Shown here: positions 1-8,654 of the stretch, one piece after another
Position numbering within the stretch: position 1 is the first letter of the stretch
Layout: each line of letters begins with the position of its first letter
Assembly: GCF_030816715.1 (NCBI RefSeq)
Contig: NZ_JAUSYH010000001.1
Span: forward strand, 8,680,001 to 8,744,000
Length of the DNA: 64,000 bases
Direction of reading: 5' to 3'
Origin: Streptomyces achromogenes
Lineage (GTDB): Bacteria; Actinomycetota; Actinomycetes; Streptomycetales; Streptomycetaceae
The notes under the pieces: model-generated
What the model was told of the DNA's origin: nothing
Database searches by the model: none
The model's input: only the letters and a program-made list of their open reading frames with translations
Program-made: the position numbers and the translations under genes

Positions 1-77
1 GAGTGGGCCCCATGACCCGCGCGATGTTGCTGGCCAACGTCGTCGAGGCCGCCGAGAGGAACGCCACCGCCGTATGA
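1..77 (+). CDS. folD: FolD C-terminal end (partial)
   Basis: The last 24 codons of a gene that begins before the window. The frame reads VGPMTRAMLLANVVEAAER and then stops; VGPMT followed by a leucine-rich helix is the C-terminal signature of methylenetetrahydrofolate dehydrogenase/cyclohydrolase. FolD interconverts methylene-, methenyl- and formyl-tetrahydrofolate in the cytoplasm. Its position directly before the sarcosine oxidase genes fits, because heterotetrameric sarcosine oxidase makes 5,10-methylene-tetrahydrofolate, the FolD substrate. The stop codon overlaps the ATG of a 21-codon frame leading into soxB, so FolD and SoxB are probably on one transcript. Confidence 0.85.
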   Translation, partial: VGPMTRAMLLANVVEAAERNATAV

Positions 78-139
78 ACGCGCACGCCCCCCAGCACCCG
101 CAGTATCCGTACCTTTCGGAAGGCGGAGACGTCCGATGA
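74..139 (+). CDS. 21-codon bridging ORF between folD and soxB
   Basis: A very short frame (MNAHAPQHPQYPYLSEGGDVR) starts at an ATGA that overlaps the folD stop and ends at a TGA that overlaps the soxB ATG. Both junctions have the geometry of translational coupling. The peptide is rich in His, Pro and Tyr and resembles no family I know. It may be a real leader peptide or a coupling device that carries ribosomes from folD to soxB, or it may be chance in a 60-nt spacer. It also contains the soxB ribosome binding site (GGAAGG and GGAG). Confidence 0.3.
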   Translation: MNAHAPQHPQYPYLSEGGDVR

Positions 140-1368
140 GCCCCCGCACCCCTGGCGCAGACCTCCCCGAGCACCCCGACTGGCTGTGGCGTGACCCCGA
201 GCCCGCGAAGTCGTACGACGTAGTGATCGTCGGCGGCGGCGGACACGGCCTGGCCACCGCCCACTACCTGGCGAAGAACCACGGCATCACCAAGGTCGCG
301 GTGCTGGAGAAGGGCTGGCTCGGCGGCGGCAACATGGCCCGCAACACCACGATCATCCGCTCCAACTACCTGTGGGACGAGAGCGCCGGCATCTACGAGC
401 ACGCCCTCAAGCTCTGGGAGGGCCTGGAGGAGGAGCTCGACTACCCGATCCTCTTCTCCCAGCGCGGTGTGCTGAACCTCGCGCACAGTCTGCAGGACGT
501 CCGCGACAGCGTGCGCCGCGTGGAGGCCAACCGCCTCAACGGCGTGGACGCGGAGTGGCTCGACGCCGACGGCGTCAAGGAAGTCTGCCCGATCGTCAAC
601 ATCTCGCAGGACGTGCGCTACCCGGTCCTCGGCGCGACCTACCAGCCGCGCGCGGGCATCGCCAAGCACGACCATGTGGCCTGGGGCCTGGCCCGCTCCG
701 CCGACGCGGCCGGCATCGACATCATCCAGAACTGCGAGGTCACCGGCCTCGACGTGGTCGACAACCGGGTCGTCGGCGTACGGACGACCCGTGGCCGCAT
801 CGCGGCCGGCAAGGTCGCGCTCTGCTCGGCGGGCCACACCTCGGTCCTCGCCGCCATGGCGGGCATACGACTGCCCGTCCAGTCCCACCCGTTGCAGGCC
901 CTGGTCTCCGAACTGCTGGAACCGGTGCACCCCACGGTGGTGATGTCCAACGCCGTCCATGTGTACGTCAGCCAGGCGCACAAGGGCGAGCTGGTGATGG
1001 GCGCGGGGATCGACGCGTACAACTCGTACACCCAGCGCGGCGCCTTCCACATCATCGAGGAGCAGATGGCCGCGGCCCTGGAGCTCTTCCCGGTGTTCGC
1101 CCGCGCCCACGTCCTGCGCACCTGGGGCGGCATCGTCGACGTCAGCCCCGACGCCTCGCCGATCATCGGGCTGAGTCCCGTCGACAACCTCTATCTCAAC
1201 TGCGGCTGGGGAACGGGCGGTTTCAAGGCCACCCCGGGCGTCGGCTGGGTCTACGCCCACACCATCGCCCACGACACCCCGCACGCCCTCAACGCCCCCT
1301 TCTCGCTCGACCGTTTCACCACCGGCGCGCTCGTCGACGAGCACGGCGCGGCCGCGGTGGCCCACTAG
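136..1368 (+). CDS. soxB: Sarcosine oxidase subunit beta
   Basis: A 410-aa catalytic subunit of heterotetrameric sarcosine oxidase, which oxidises N-methylglycine to glycine and passes the methyl carbon to tetrahydrofolate with release of hydrogen peroxide. The N-terminal FAD-binding motif VVIVGGGGHGLATAHYLA lies at about residues 29-46. A KHD motif at residues 177-179 matches the site where the homologous beta subunit binds FMN covalently through histidine (His178 here, by family knowledge). The C-terminal GWGTGGFKATPG region is typical of DAO-type flavoproteins. Length is normal for the family. It is first in a tight soxB-soxDA-soxG order, with soxD 11 nt after its stop. Confidence 0.95.
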   Translation: MSPRTPGADLPEHPDWLWRDPEPAKSYDVVIVGGGGHGLATAHYLAKNHGITKVAVLEKGWLGGGNMARNTTIIRSNYLWDESAGIYEHALKLWEGLEEELDYPILFSQRGVLNLAHSLQDVRDSVRRVEANRLNGVDAEWLDADGVKEVCPIVNISQDVRYPVLGATYQPRAGIAKHDHVAWGLARSADAAGIDIIQNCEVTGLDVVDNRVVGVRTTRGRIAAGKVALCSAGHTSVLAAMAGIRLPVQSHPLQALVSELLEPVHPTVVMSNAVHVYVSQAHKGELVMGAGIDAYNSYTQRGAFHIIEEQMAAALELFPVFARAHVLRTWGGIVDVSPDASPIIGLSPVDNLYLNCGWGTGGFKATPGVGWVYAHTIAHDTPHALNAPFSLDRFTTGALVDEHGAAAVAH

Positions 1369-1379
1369 GGAGCCCAACC

Positions 1380-4300
1380 ATGCTGCTCATCCCCTGCCCG
1401 TGGTGCGGGCCCCGCGACGAGGCCGAGTTCCACTACGGCGGCCAGGCCCACGTGGCCTACCCCGAGACACCTTCGGCCCTCACCGACGAGGAGTGGGCCC
1501 GCTACCTCTTCTTCCGCGACAACACCAAGGGCCCGTTCGCCGAACGCTGGAGCCACGCGGCGGGCTGCCGCCGCTGGTTCAACGCGCTTCGCGACACGTC
1601 GACGAACGAGATCCTGACGGTGTACCGCACGGGCGAGGAACGCCCGGAGACCCCCGAGGGGATCACATCCCGGCCGAGCTCGGTACCTCCAGCCCGTCCG
1701 GCGCTTGAGGACGAGGCCGTTCAGGCCGAAGGGGGGCCTGGGGGCACAGCCCCCGGGGACGGGACGGGCAGGGGCGGCGGGGGCGGGACAACCCAACCGT
1801 TCCGCCACCCCACCCGAGGCCGCATCGACCGCGACACCCTCCTCACCTTCACCTTCGACGGCACCGAGTACCAGGGCCACCGGGGCGACACCCTCGCCTC
1901 CGCCCTCCTCGCCAACGGCGTCATCCACGCGGGCACCAGCATCAAGCTCGGCCGCCCCCGAGGCATCTTCTCCGCCGGCGTCGAGGAGCCCAACGCCGTC
2001 ATCCAGATCGAGGAACCCTTCCCCGAGCCGATGCTCCCCGCGACCACCGTCGAGCTCTACGACGGCCTGGCCGCCACCAGCCTCCCCGGCCAGGGCCGCC
2101 TCGCCACCGAACCCGACCCGGCCCGCTACGACGCCGTACACGCCCACTGCGACCTCCTGGTCGTCGGCGCCGGCCCGGCCGGCCTCGCGGCCGCCGCCGC
2201 GGCGGCGAACAGCGGCGCCCGCGTCATCCTCGCCGACGACCAGCCGGAACCCGGCGGCAGCCTCCTCGGCACCGCCGAACACCTCGACTGGGTGGGCGAG
2301 ACCGCCGGCCTGCTCGACGCCGCCCCGGAGGTCCGGGTGCTGCGCCGTACGACCGTCTTCGGCTACTACGACGACAACCATCTCCTCGCCGTCGAGCGCC
2401 GCACCAACCACCTCGGCGGCGCGGCCCCCGAGAACGTCTCCCGGGAACGCGTCTGGCGCATCCGCGCCCGCCGCGTCGTCCTCGCGACCGGCGCCCACGA
2501 ACGTTCGCTGGCCTTCGCCGACAACGACCGCCCCGGCGTGATGCTGGCTTCCTCGGCCCGCACCCACGTCAACCGCCACGGCTCTCTGCCCGGCCGCCAC
2601 GCGGTCGTCTTCACCACCAACGACAGCGCCTACGCGGCCGCCCTGGACCTCGCCTCGGCCGGCCTGGCCGTCACGGCGATCGTCGACACCCGCCCCGAAC
2701 CGGGGGAGTGGGCCGAGCGCGCCGCGGCCGCCGGCATCGAGGTCCTGGCCGGGCACGCCGTCACCGGCACGGAGGGCGAGTCCCGTCTCACCGCCGTGAC
2801 CGTGGCCCCGTACGGCGAGTCCGCCGGGCAGCGGGAGTTCGCCGCCGACCTGCTGCTGGTCTCCGGCGGCTGGAACCCGGTGGCGCACCTCTTCAGCCAG
2901 TCCGGCGGCAAGCTGCGCCACGACGAGACACTGGGCTCCTTCGTGCCCGACACCGCCCGCCAGGCCGTCGAGGTCGTGGGCAGCGCGAGCGGTCTCCTCG
3001 ACCCGGCCGCCGTCCTCGCCCAGGGCGCCGCCGGCGGTGCCCGCGCGATCGAGGCCGAGGGATACACGCCCGGCGAGCCCCGCCTCCCGGCCGTGCCGGC
3101 GCAGCCACGGCCGACGCCGGCGATGCATGTGTACGTCGTCCCGGGCGAGTCGGACGCTCCCCGGTTCGTGGACCTCCAGCGTGACGTCACGGTGGCGGAC
3201 CTGGCCCGCGCGACCGGCGCCGGCCTGCGCTCGGTGGAGCACACCAAGCGGTACACCACGGCCGGCACGGCGAACGACCAGGGCAAGACCTCGGGCGTGC
3301 TGGCGAGCGGGGCCGTCGCCGAACTGCTCGGGGTGGACGTCTCGGCCCTCGGCACGACCACCTTCCGCCCGCCGTACACACCGGTCTCCTTCGCCGCCCT
3401 CGCCGGCCGCGACCGGGGCGTGTTGAGCGACCCGGTCCGCACGACGGCCCTGCACGAGTGGCATGTCGGGCACGGGGCGCTGTTCGAGAACGTCGGCCAG
3501 TGGAAGCGCCCCTGGTACTACCCGCGAGGCGGCGAGGACATGGAGACCGCGGTGCTGCGCGAGTGCGCGGCGACCCGCGAGGGCGTGGGCTTCATGGACG
3601 CCTCCACGCTCGGCAAGATCGACGTCCAGGGCCCGGACGCCGGTGTCTTCCTCGACCTGCTCTACACCAACATGATGAGCACCCTGAAGGTCGGCATGAT
3701 CCGCTACGGCGTCATGTGCCGCCCGGACGGCATGGTCTTCGACGACGGCACCGTCATCCGGGTCGACCGGGACCGCTACCTGGTCACCACGACGACCGGC
3801 AACGCCGCCGCCGTCCTGGACTGGATGGAGGAGTGGCTCCAGACGGAGTGGCCCGAACTGAAGGTGCACTGCACGTCTGTGACCGAACAGTGGGCCACCG
3901 TCGCCCTGGTCGGCCCGAGGTCCCGTGAGGTGCTCGGCTCCCTCACACCCGGGCTCGCCGTCGCCAACGAGGACTTCCCGTTCATGGCCTGGCGCGAGAC
4001 GACCGTCGCTGGCATCGAGGCCCGGGTCTGCCGGATCAGCTTCTCCGGCGAACTCGCCTACGAGATCAACGTGTCCCCGTGGGAGGCCCTCGCCCTGTGG
4101 GAGGCCCTGTACGAGGCCGGCGCCCCCTACGGCATCACCCCGTACGGCACCGAGACCATGCACGTCCTGCGCGCGGAGAAGGGCTACCCGATCATCGGCC
4201 AGGACACCGACGGCACCGTCACCCCGCAGGACCTCGGCATGAGCTGGGCGGTCTCCAAGAAGAAGCCCGACTTCATCGGCAAGCGCTCGTTCGCCCGCGC

Positions 4301-4610
4301 CGACACGGTGCGCCCGGACCGCAAGCATCTGGTCGGCCTGCTCCCCGAGGACCCGGCCGCGTTCCTCCCCGAGGGCACCCACCTGGTCGCCGACAGCGTG
4401 CTGCCGGCCCCGCCCGTGCGGATGCTCGGCCACGTCACCTCCAGCTACCGCAGCGCCGCCCTCGGCCGCACCTTCGCGCTCGCCCTGGTCAAGGGCGGCC
4501 GGGACCGCATCGGCGAGCGGCTGTACGCCCCCGTGGGCGACCGACTGGTCCCGGTGACCGTCGCGAGCCCCGTCCTCTACGACCCCGAGGGAGCCCGCCG
4601 CGATGGCTGA
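1380..4610 (+). CDS. soxDA: Sarcosine oxidase SoxD-SoxA fusion (delta + alpha subunits)
   Basis: One uninterrupted 1076-aa frame holding two subunits that are normally separate. Residues 1-94 are SoxD (zinc ligands in CPWCG near the start and in HAAGC near residue 60). Residues 95-138 are a Gly/Pro-rich linker encoded by a dispersed repeat. From about residue 139 on it is SoxA: a ferredoxin-like N-terminal fold, an FAD/NAD motif VVGAGPAGLAAAA near residue 260, and a GcvT-like tetrahydrofolate-binding aminomethyltransferase domain over the last 390 or so residues. The SoxD stop codon is missing. I find no ATG, GTG, TTG or CTG in frame in the linker, so SoxA has no obvious start of its own. Either a true fusion is made, or the sequence has an indel here. 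The 3' end overlaps soxG by 8 nt (ATGGCTGA). Confidence 0.88.
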   Translation: MLLIPCPWCGPRDEAEFHYGGQAHVAYPETPSALTDEEWARYLFFRDNTKGPFAERWSHAAGCRRWFNALRDTSTNEILTVYRTGEERPETPEGITSRPSSVPPARPALEDEAVQAEGGPGGTAPGDGTGRGGGGGTTQPFRHPTRGRIDRDTLLTFTFDGTEYQGHRGDTLASALLANGVIHAGTSIKLGRPRGIFSAGVEEPNAVIQIEEPFPEPMLPATTVELYDGLAATSLPGQGRLATEPDPARYDAVHAHCDLLVVGAGPAGLAAAAAAANSGARVILADDQPEPGGSLLGTAEHLDWVGETAGLLDAAPEVRVLRRTTVFGYYDDNHLLAVERRTNHLGGAAPENVSRERVWRIRARRVVLATGAHERSLAFADNDRPGVMLASSARTHVNRHGSLPGRHAVVFTTNDSAYAAALDLASAGLAVTAIVDTRPEPGEWAERAAAAGIEVLAGHAVTGTEGESRLTAVTVAPYGESAGQREFAADLLLVSGGWNPVAHLFSQSGGKLRHDETLGSFVPDTARQAVEVVGSASGLLDPAAVLAQGAAGGARAIEAEGYTPGEPRLPAVPAQPRPTPAMHVYVVPGESDAPRFVDLQRDVTVADLARATGAGLRSVEHTKRYTTAGTANDQGKTSGVLASGAVAELLGVDVSALGTTTFRPPYTPVSFAALAGRDRGVLSDPVRTTALHEWHVGHGALFENVGQWKRPWYYPRGGEDMETAVLRECAATREGVGFMDASTLGKIDVQGPDAGVFLDLLYTNMMSTLKVGMIRYGVMCRPDGMVFDDGTVIRVDRDRYLVTTTTGNAAAVLDWMEEWLQTEWPELKVHCTSVTEQWATVALVGPRSREVLGSLTPGLAVANEDFPFMAWRETTVAGIEARVCRISFSGELAYEINVSPWEALALWEALYEAGAPYGITPYGTETMHVLRAEKGYPIIGQDTDGTVTPQDLGMSWAVSKKKPDFIGKRSFARADTVRPDRKHLVGLLPEDPAAFLPEGTHLVADSVLPAPPVRMLGHVTSSYRSAALGRTFALALVKGGRDRIGERLYAPVGDRLVPVTVASPVLYDPEGARRDG
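1673..1790 (+). repeat. Dispersed Streptomyces-type intergenic repeat inside soxDA
   Basis: The stretch containing CCCGTCCGGCGCTTGAGGAC, then GAGGCCGTTCAGGCCGA and a G-run hairpin (GGGGGC ... GCCCCC) matches, from memory, a repeat found many times between Streptomyces genes. It normally sits outside coding sequence. Here it fills the soxD-soxA junction and is open in the reading frame, so it is translated as the linker of the fusion. Confidence 0.7.
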
Positions 4611-5205
4611 CACCGCCCTGACCTCCCGGCCCCGCAGTCCGCTGGCCGGGGCCGCCGACCGGCTGGCCGCCGTCACCCGTGCCTCCGGGGGCACGATCCG
4701 GCTGGCCGAACTCCCCTTCCTCACCCAGCTCGACGTGCGTCTCGACGCGAAGGGGGCGGCGGCGGACGCCGTCGGCCTCGCGCTGGGCCTCACGCTGCCC
4801 CTGGAACCCGACACCGTCGTCCGCGCGGGAGAGTCGACCGCGCTGTGGCTCGGCCCCGACGAGTGGCTGCTCGTGGGGCCGCCGGGCGGTGCGCGCGAAC
4901 TGGAGAGAAGGATCCGGGAGGCCGCGGGAGAGGAGCCCGTCTCGGTCACCGATGTCTCCGCGCAGCGCACCACGGTCCTCGTCGCCGGCGCGGGAGCCCG
5001 TGACCTGCTGGCCCACGGCTGCTCGCTGGACCTGCATCCGAGGGCCTTCCGTTCCGGCCGTTGTGCCCAGACGACCCTGGGCCGCACCCAGGTCGTCCTG
5101 GTCGCGCGTGAGGAGCCCAGCGCCGGTTTCTGGGTCCTGGTCCGTTCGTCGTTCGCCGGGTATCTGGCGGACTGGCTGCTCGACGCGGCGACGGAGTACG
5201 TCTGA
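4603..5205 (+). CDS. soxG: Sarcosine oxidase subunit gamma
   Basis: A 200-aa small subunit of heterotetrameric sarcosine oxidase. It has the family's GcvT-like fold, with the segments GRLAELPFLTQLDV-like near the N-terminus, LGPDEWLLVGP in the middle and DVSAQRTTVLVAG after it. It starts inside the end of soxDA, so it is translationally coupled. A strong hairpin begins at its stop codon, making it the last gene of the sox transcript unless folP is read through. Confidence 0.92.
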   Translation: MADTALTSRPRSPLAGAADRLAAVTRASGGTIRLAELPFLTQLDVRLDAKGAAADAVGLALGLTLPLEPDTVVRAGESTALWLGPDEWLLVGPPGGARELERRIREAAGEEPVSVTDVSAQRTTVLVAGAGARDLLAHGCSLDLHPRAFRSGRCAQTTLGRTQVVLVAREEPSAGFWVLVRSSFAGYLADWLLDAATEYV

Positions 5206-5227
5206 GTCACCCCCTGGCGGGGGTGAC
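5206..5227 (+). terminator. Hairpin after soxG
   Basis: A perfect 9-bp stem, GTCACCCCC and GGGGGTGAC, with a 4-nt loop (TGGC), starting one base past the soxG stop codon. There is no U-tract, which is common for Streptomyces terminators. folP follows 114 nt later, so some read-through is possible. Confidence 0.7.
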
Positions 5228-5340
5228 CCCGCCGTCCCTGTGGGAGCTCCGGTGAGGGGTTCCCGCAGGGCTGTGCCGGGCAGGGCCGTGAACGCGTCCT
5301 GCCCACGCGGTCCTGTCAGCACGTCGAAAGTCGGACACCA

Positions 5341-6264
5341 GTGATCGTCACGGCCCCCGCCACCGGCAGACCCCCGCGTCCGGGGACGCCGGACCTGCAC
5401 CCGCCCGGCCTTCCCCGGCCCGGCAGGACGCTGGTCATGGGCGTCGTGAACGTCACGCCGGACTCGTTCTCCGACGGCGGGCTGTCGTTCGCCGAGCACG
5501 CTGCCGTGACACACGGGATCGCCCTGCTGGAGCAGGGCGCGGACATCGTGGACGTCGGCGGCGAGTCGACGCGCCCCGGCGCGCTGCGTCCGCCGGTCGA
5601 GGAGGAGCTGCGACGGGTGCTGCCTGTCGTCCGGCACCTCGCGGCGGCGGGCGCGGTCGTCAGCGTCGACACCATGCGGGCCGAGGTCGCCGCCCGCGCC
5701 CTGGAGGCGGGCGCACGGCTGGTCAACGACGTCTCCGGGGGCCTGGCCGATCCCGGGATGCTGCCCCTGATGGCGCGGGCGGGGGTGCCGTACGTGCTGA
5801 TGCACTGGCGTGGCCACTCCGCCGGCATGCAGGCGAACGCCGTGTACGGCGACGTGGTCGACGAGGTGCTCGGCGAAGTGCGGCTGCGGATCGACGCCGC
5901 CCTGGAGGCAGGCGTCCCGCCCGGATCGCTGATCGTCGATCCGGGGCTGGGCTTCGCCAAGGCGCCCGAACACAACTGGGAGCTGCTGGGCCGTCTCGGG
6001 GAGGTCCGCGCGCTGGGCCGTCCCGTCCTGCTGGGCGCGTCCCGCAAGGCGTTCCTGGGACGGCTGCTGGCCGACCGGGCGACCGGGGAACCGCGCCCGG
6101 CGCGCGAGCGTGACGCCGCGACCACCGCCGTGTCCGTGCTCGCCGCCGCACAGGGCGTCTGGTGCGTGCGCGTGCACGACGTCGCCTCCACACTGGACGC
6201 GGTGCGGGTGACGGCCCGTTGGGGCGTGGAGACGGCGGTGGCGGCGCGGGCACCGCTGGGCTGA
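5341..6264 (+). CDS. folP: Dihydropteroate synthase
   Basis: A 307-aa enzyme joining 6-hydroxymethyl-dihydropterin pyrophosphate to p-aminobenzoate in folate synthesis. It shows the family blocks in order: MGVVNVTPDSFSDGG (about residue 31), GGESTRPGA, LVNDVSGG, LIVDPGLGFAK, LLGASRKAFLG and the C-terminal RVHDV. It starts at GTG. Next to soxBDAG it probably provides extra tetrahydrofolate for methyl transfer rather than being the main housekeeping copy. That is an inference from context, as the rest of the genome is not visible. Confidence 0.93.
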   Translation: MIVTAPATGRPPRPGTPDLHPPGLPRPGRTLVMGVVNVTPDSFSDGGLSFAEHAAVTHGIALLEQGADIVDVGGESTRPGALRPPVEEELRRVLPVVRHLAAAGAVVSVDTMRAEVAARALEAGARLVNDVSGGLADPGMLPLMARAGVPYVLMHWRGHSAGMQANAVYGDVVDEVLGEVRLRIDAALEAGVPPGSLIVDPGLGFAKAPEHNWELLGRLGEVRALGRPVLLGASRKAFLGRLLADRATGEPRPARERDAATTAVSVLAAAQGVWCVRVHDVASTLDAVRVTARWGVETAVAARAPLG

Positions 6265-6290
6265 CTGCTCTTCGCGGGCGGTCAGCCCAG
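6256..6290. terminator. Bidirectional terminator between folP and iclR
   Basis: A perfect 10-bp inverted repeat, CTGGGCTGAC and GTCAGCCCAG, with a 15-nt loop. It lies where the two genes converge and overlaps the last codons of both folP and the regulator, so one structure can end both transcripts. Confidence 0.75.
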
Positions 6291-7079
6291 ATAACCCATC
6301 CTGCGGCTGATCTCCTCGGCGCCCCGCGTCAGCACGGGCACGAGTTCGCGCATGCGCTCCTCGGTGAAGCGGTAGGCCGGGCCGGAGGCGCTGAGCGCGG
6401 CGATGACCTCGCCGTCGCGCGAGCGGATCGGGGCCGCCATCGCGTGCAGTCCGACCTCCAGCTCCTCCAGCGTCACCGCGTACCCGAGCTCGCGCGCCTC
6501 GGTGAGGACCTTCTCCAGCTTCGGCTTGGCGGTCAGAGTGTGCGGGGTCAGCTTCCGCAGTCCGGACGCCTCCAGCACCTCGGAGCGCCGCCGCTGCGAC
6601 AGGTGGGCGAGCAGGATCTTGCCGCTGGACGTGGCGTGCACGGGGGTGAGCTGGCCGACCCAGTTGTGGGTGCCGACCGCACCCGGTCCCCGTACCTGGT
6701 GGAGGTTGACCGCGTAGTGCTCCTGCAGCACCGCGATGTTGACGGTCTCGCCGATCTCCTCGCTGAGCCGCTCGCAGACCTGCCGGCCCTGCTGGGTGAT
6801 GTCGAGTCTGCCCGTGACGGCGCCTGCGAGCCGCACGACGCCGAAACCGAGCCGGTACTTGCCCCGCTCGGCGGTCTGCTCGACCAGCCCGCGTGCCTCC
6901 AGCGCCCCGAGGAGCCGGAAGGCGGTGGACTTGTGGACATCGATCTCGGCGGCGACCTCGCTGACACCGGCCTCGCCGCGCCGGGCGAGGATCTCCAGGA
7001 CGCTGACGGCGCGGTCGACGGACTGCACACCGTTCACCGCAGGCCCACTTGTTGCGCCCTCTGCCGCGTAGTTGCTCAT
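6282..7079 (-). CDS. IclR-family transcriptional regulator
   Basis: A 265-aa regulator. An N-terminal winged helix-turn-helix (VQSVDRAVSVLEILAR, then SEVAAEIDVHKSTAFRLLGA at about residues 20-60) is followed by the IclR effector domain (SSGKILLAHL, ELGYAVTLEELEVG, MAAPIR). The start at MSNYAAEG gives the usual IclR length; a longer upstream frame would add only spacer-like residues. A palindrome overlaps this start codon, which points to autorepression. Related IclR proteins sit beside sarcosine/betaine genes in actinomycetes. I infer that it controls the sox, mscR, gbcA and reductase genes. Confidence 0.92.
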   Translation of the reverse strand: MSNYAAEGATSGPAVNGVQSVDRAVSVLEILARRGEAGVSEVAAEIDVHKSTAFRLLGALEARGLVEQTAERGKYRLGFGVVRLAGAVTGRLDITQQGRQVCERLSEEIGETVNIAVLQEHYAVNLHQVRGPGAVGTHNWVGQLTPVHATSSGKILLAHLSQRRRSEVLEASGLRKLTPHTLTAKPKLEKVLTEARELGYAVTLEELEVGLHAMAAPIRSRDGEVIAALSASGPAYRFTEERMRELVPVLTRGAEEISRRMGYLG

Positions 7080-7089
7080 AGTGCAACTA
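7069..7089. promoter_or_regulatory. Palindromic operator over the iclR start codon
   Basis: A perfect inverted repeat with 7-bp arms, TAGTTGC and GCAACTA, spaced by 7 bp. The iclR ATG (reverse strand, 7077-7079) lies in the spacer. The core GTTGC-N7-GCAAC recurs at 9868-9884 and in degenerate form before mscR. Confidence 0.7.
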
Positions 7090-7235
7090 TACGCAGTCGC
7101 GTCCGGAGGTTCCGAGGTGTTCCCGGTGCGGGGCGCCCTGGCCGGAACCGGTCGCCCGCATGGTCGCACGGCCCCTCCCGTTCGGGGAAGAGGGCGGTGC
7201 CGAGGGGGTACGGGCAAGTCGGCGCGGCCGGCCTC

Positions 7236-7309
7236 TTGACAGTGGGTGCCCCCGGGGAGACAGTTTGGTCGTCGTTGCTCATGGCGAAAGCAGTTGCGCT
7301 ATATAGAAC
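7236..7309 (+). promoter_or_regulatory. mscR-gbcA promoter with two degenerate IclR-type sites
   Basis: A TTGACA -35 hexamer at 7236, inside the 9-mer CTCTTGACA that also precedes the reductase gene at 9919. Downstream are two sites starting GTTGC: GTTGCTCATGGCGAAAG at 7274-7290 shares GTTGCTCAT with the operator over iclR, and GTTGCGCTATATAGAAC at 7293-7309 has the same half-site spacing with a weaker right arm. The placement downstream of the -35 would suit repression. The -10 is not clear. Confidence 0.45.
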
Positions 7310-7484
7310 GCAAGGAGCGGATGGTCCGGCCACGGCCTCCGTCCTGGCGCCGATGAAGACACTCCCTCCCTTCCTTCCCTCCCCTTCCTCGCCGACAGCT
7401 CCGGGGAGCGTTCGGCGTCCTCCCGCCGCCCAGCACATCCGGCCGAAGCACGGATTCGGCCGTCCCCCGACGAGGAGATCGACC

Positions 7485-8570
7485 GTGACACACGAGGTAC
7501 GCGCCGTCGTCGCCCGCAGGAAGGGCGCCCCGGTCTCGGTGGAGACCGTCCTGGTGCCGGACCCCGGCCCCGGAGAGGCGCTCGTGCGGGTGCAGGCCTG
7601 CGGCGTCTGCCACACCGACCTGCACTACCGGGAGGGCGGGATCGGCGACGCGTTCCCCTACCTGCTCGGCCATGAGGCGGCGGGTGTGGTGGAGTCGGTC
7701 GGCGAGGGTGTCACGGACGTCGCCCCCGGCGACTTCGTCATCCTCAACTGGCGCGCCGTCTGCGGCACCTGCAGGGCCTGCCGCAGGGGCAGGCCCTGGT
7801 ACTGCTTCGCCACCCACAACGCCACCCGGCCGATGACCCTGGCCGACGGCACCCCGCTCTCCCCGGCCCTCGGCATCGGCGCCTTCGCCGAGAAAACCCT
7901 GGTCGCCGCCGGACAGTGCACCAAGGTGGACCCCATGGCCGCCCCCGCCGCGGCCGGCCTCCTCGGCTGCGGTGTGACGGCCGGGTTCGGCGCCGCGGTC
8001 AACACCGGCGGCGTGGGACGCGGTGACTCCCTCGCGGTGATCGGCTGTGGCGGCGTGGGCATGGCCGCCGTCGCCGGCGCCAAGATCGCCGGCGCCGGCC
8101 GCATCATCGCCGTCGACGTCGACGAGCGGAAACTGAAGTGGGCCGAGCGGTTCGGCGCCACCGACACCGTCGACGCCTCCAGGACCGACGCCGTCGAGGC
8201 GATCCGGAAACTCACCGGCGGCTTCGGCGCCGATGTCGTGGTGGACGCGGTGGGCCGCCCCGAGACGTTCAGGCAGGCCTTCTACGCCCGCGACCTGGCC
8301 GGCACGGCCGTCCTGGTGGGCGTCCCCACCCCGGAGCTGACCCTCGACCTGCCCCTGCTCGACGTCTTCGGGCGCGGCGGCGCACTGAAGTCCTCCTGGT
8401 ACGGCGACTGCCTGCCCTCCCGCGACTTTCCCGCCCTGATCGACCTCTACCTCCAGGGCCGCTTCCCCCTCGGTGAGTTCGTCACCGAGACCGTCGGCCT
8501 GGACGACGTCGAGGCCGCGTTCGCCACGATGCGCCACGGCGACGTCCTGCGTTCGGTGGTGGTCCTGTGA
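7485..8570 (+). CDS. mscR: S-(hydroxymethyl)mycothiol dehydrogenase
   Basis: A 361-aa zinc-dependent medium-chain alcohol dehydrogenase that oxidises the formaldehyde-mycothiol adduct, the actinobacterial route for formaldehyde removal. Visible features are the catalytic zinc residues in CGVCHTDLHYREGG (about residue 40) and GHEAAG, the structural zinc cysteines CGTCRACRRGRPWYC, and the NAD motif GCGGVGMAAV. The ending ALKSSWYGDCLPSRDF is characteristic of MscR (Rv2259 type). It starts at GTG behind a GAGGAG ribosome site. Formaldehyde is released when betaine and dimethylglycine are demethylated, which explains its place before gbcA. Confidence 0.93.
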   Translation: MTHEVRAVVARRKGAPVSVETVLVPDPGPGEALVRVQACGVCHTDLHYREGGIGDAFPYLLGHEAAGVVESVGEGVTDVAPGDFVILNWRAVCGTCRACRRGRPWYCFATHNATRPMTLADGTPLSPALGIGAFAEKTLVAAGQCTKVDPMAAPAAAGLLGCGVTAGFGAAVNTGGVGRGDSLAVIGCGGVGMAAVAGAKIAGAGRIIAVDVDERKLKWAERFGATDTVDASRTDAVEAIRKLTGGFGADVVVDAVGRPETFRQAFYARDLAGTAVLVGVPTPELTLDLPLLDVFGRGGALKSSWYGDCLPSRDFPALIDLYLQGRFPLGEFVTETVGLDDVEAAFATMRHGDVLRSVVVL

Positions 8571-8654
8571 CCGCCCGCATCGAGCGCCCGTCACCCCCGG
8601 CCGCTCGCCCGGCGCGGTCCGCCTCCACTCACGAATTCCCCGGAAGGTGACTCG

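Noticed and set aside
1365..7086. Very long open frames on the reverse strand opposite the sox and folP genes (over 800 codons)
   Set aside because: They are Arg/Gly/Ala-rich antisense shadows caused by high GC. The forward frames carry all family motifs.
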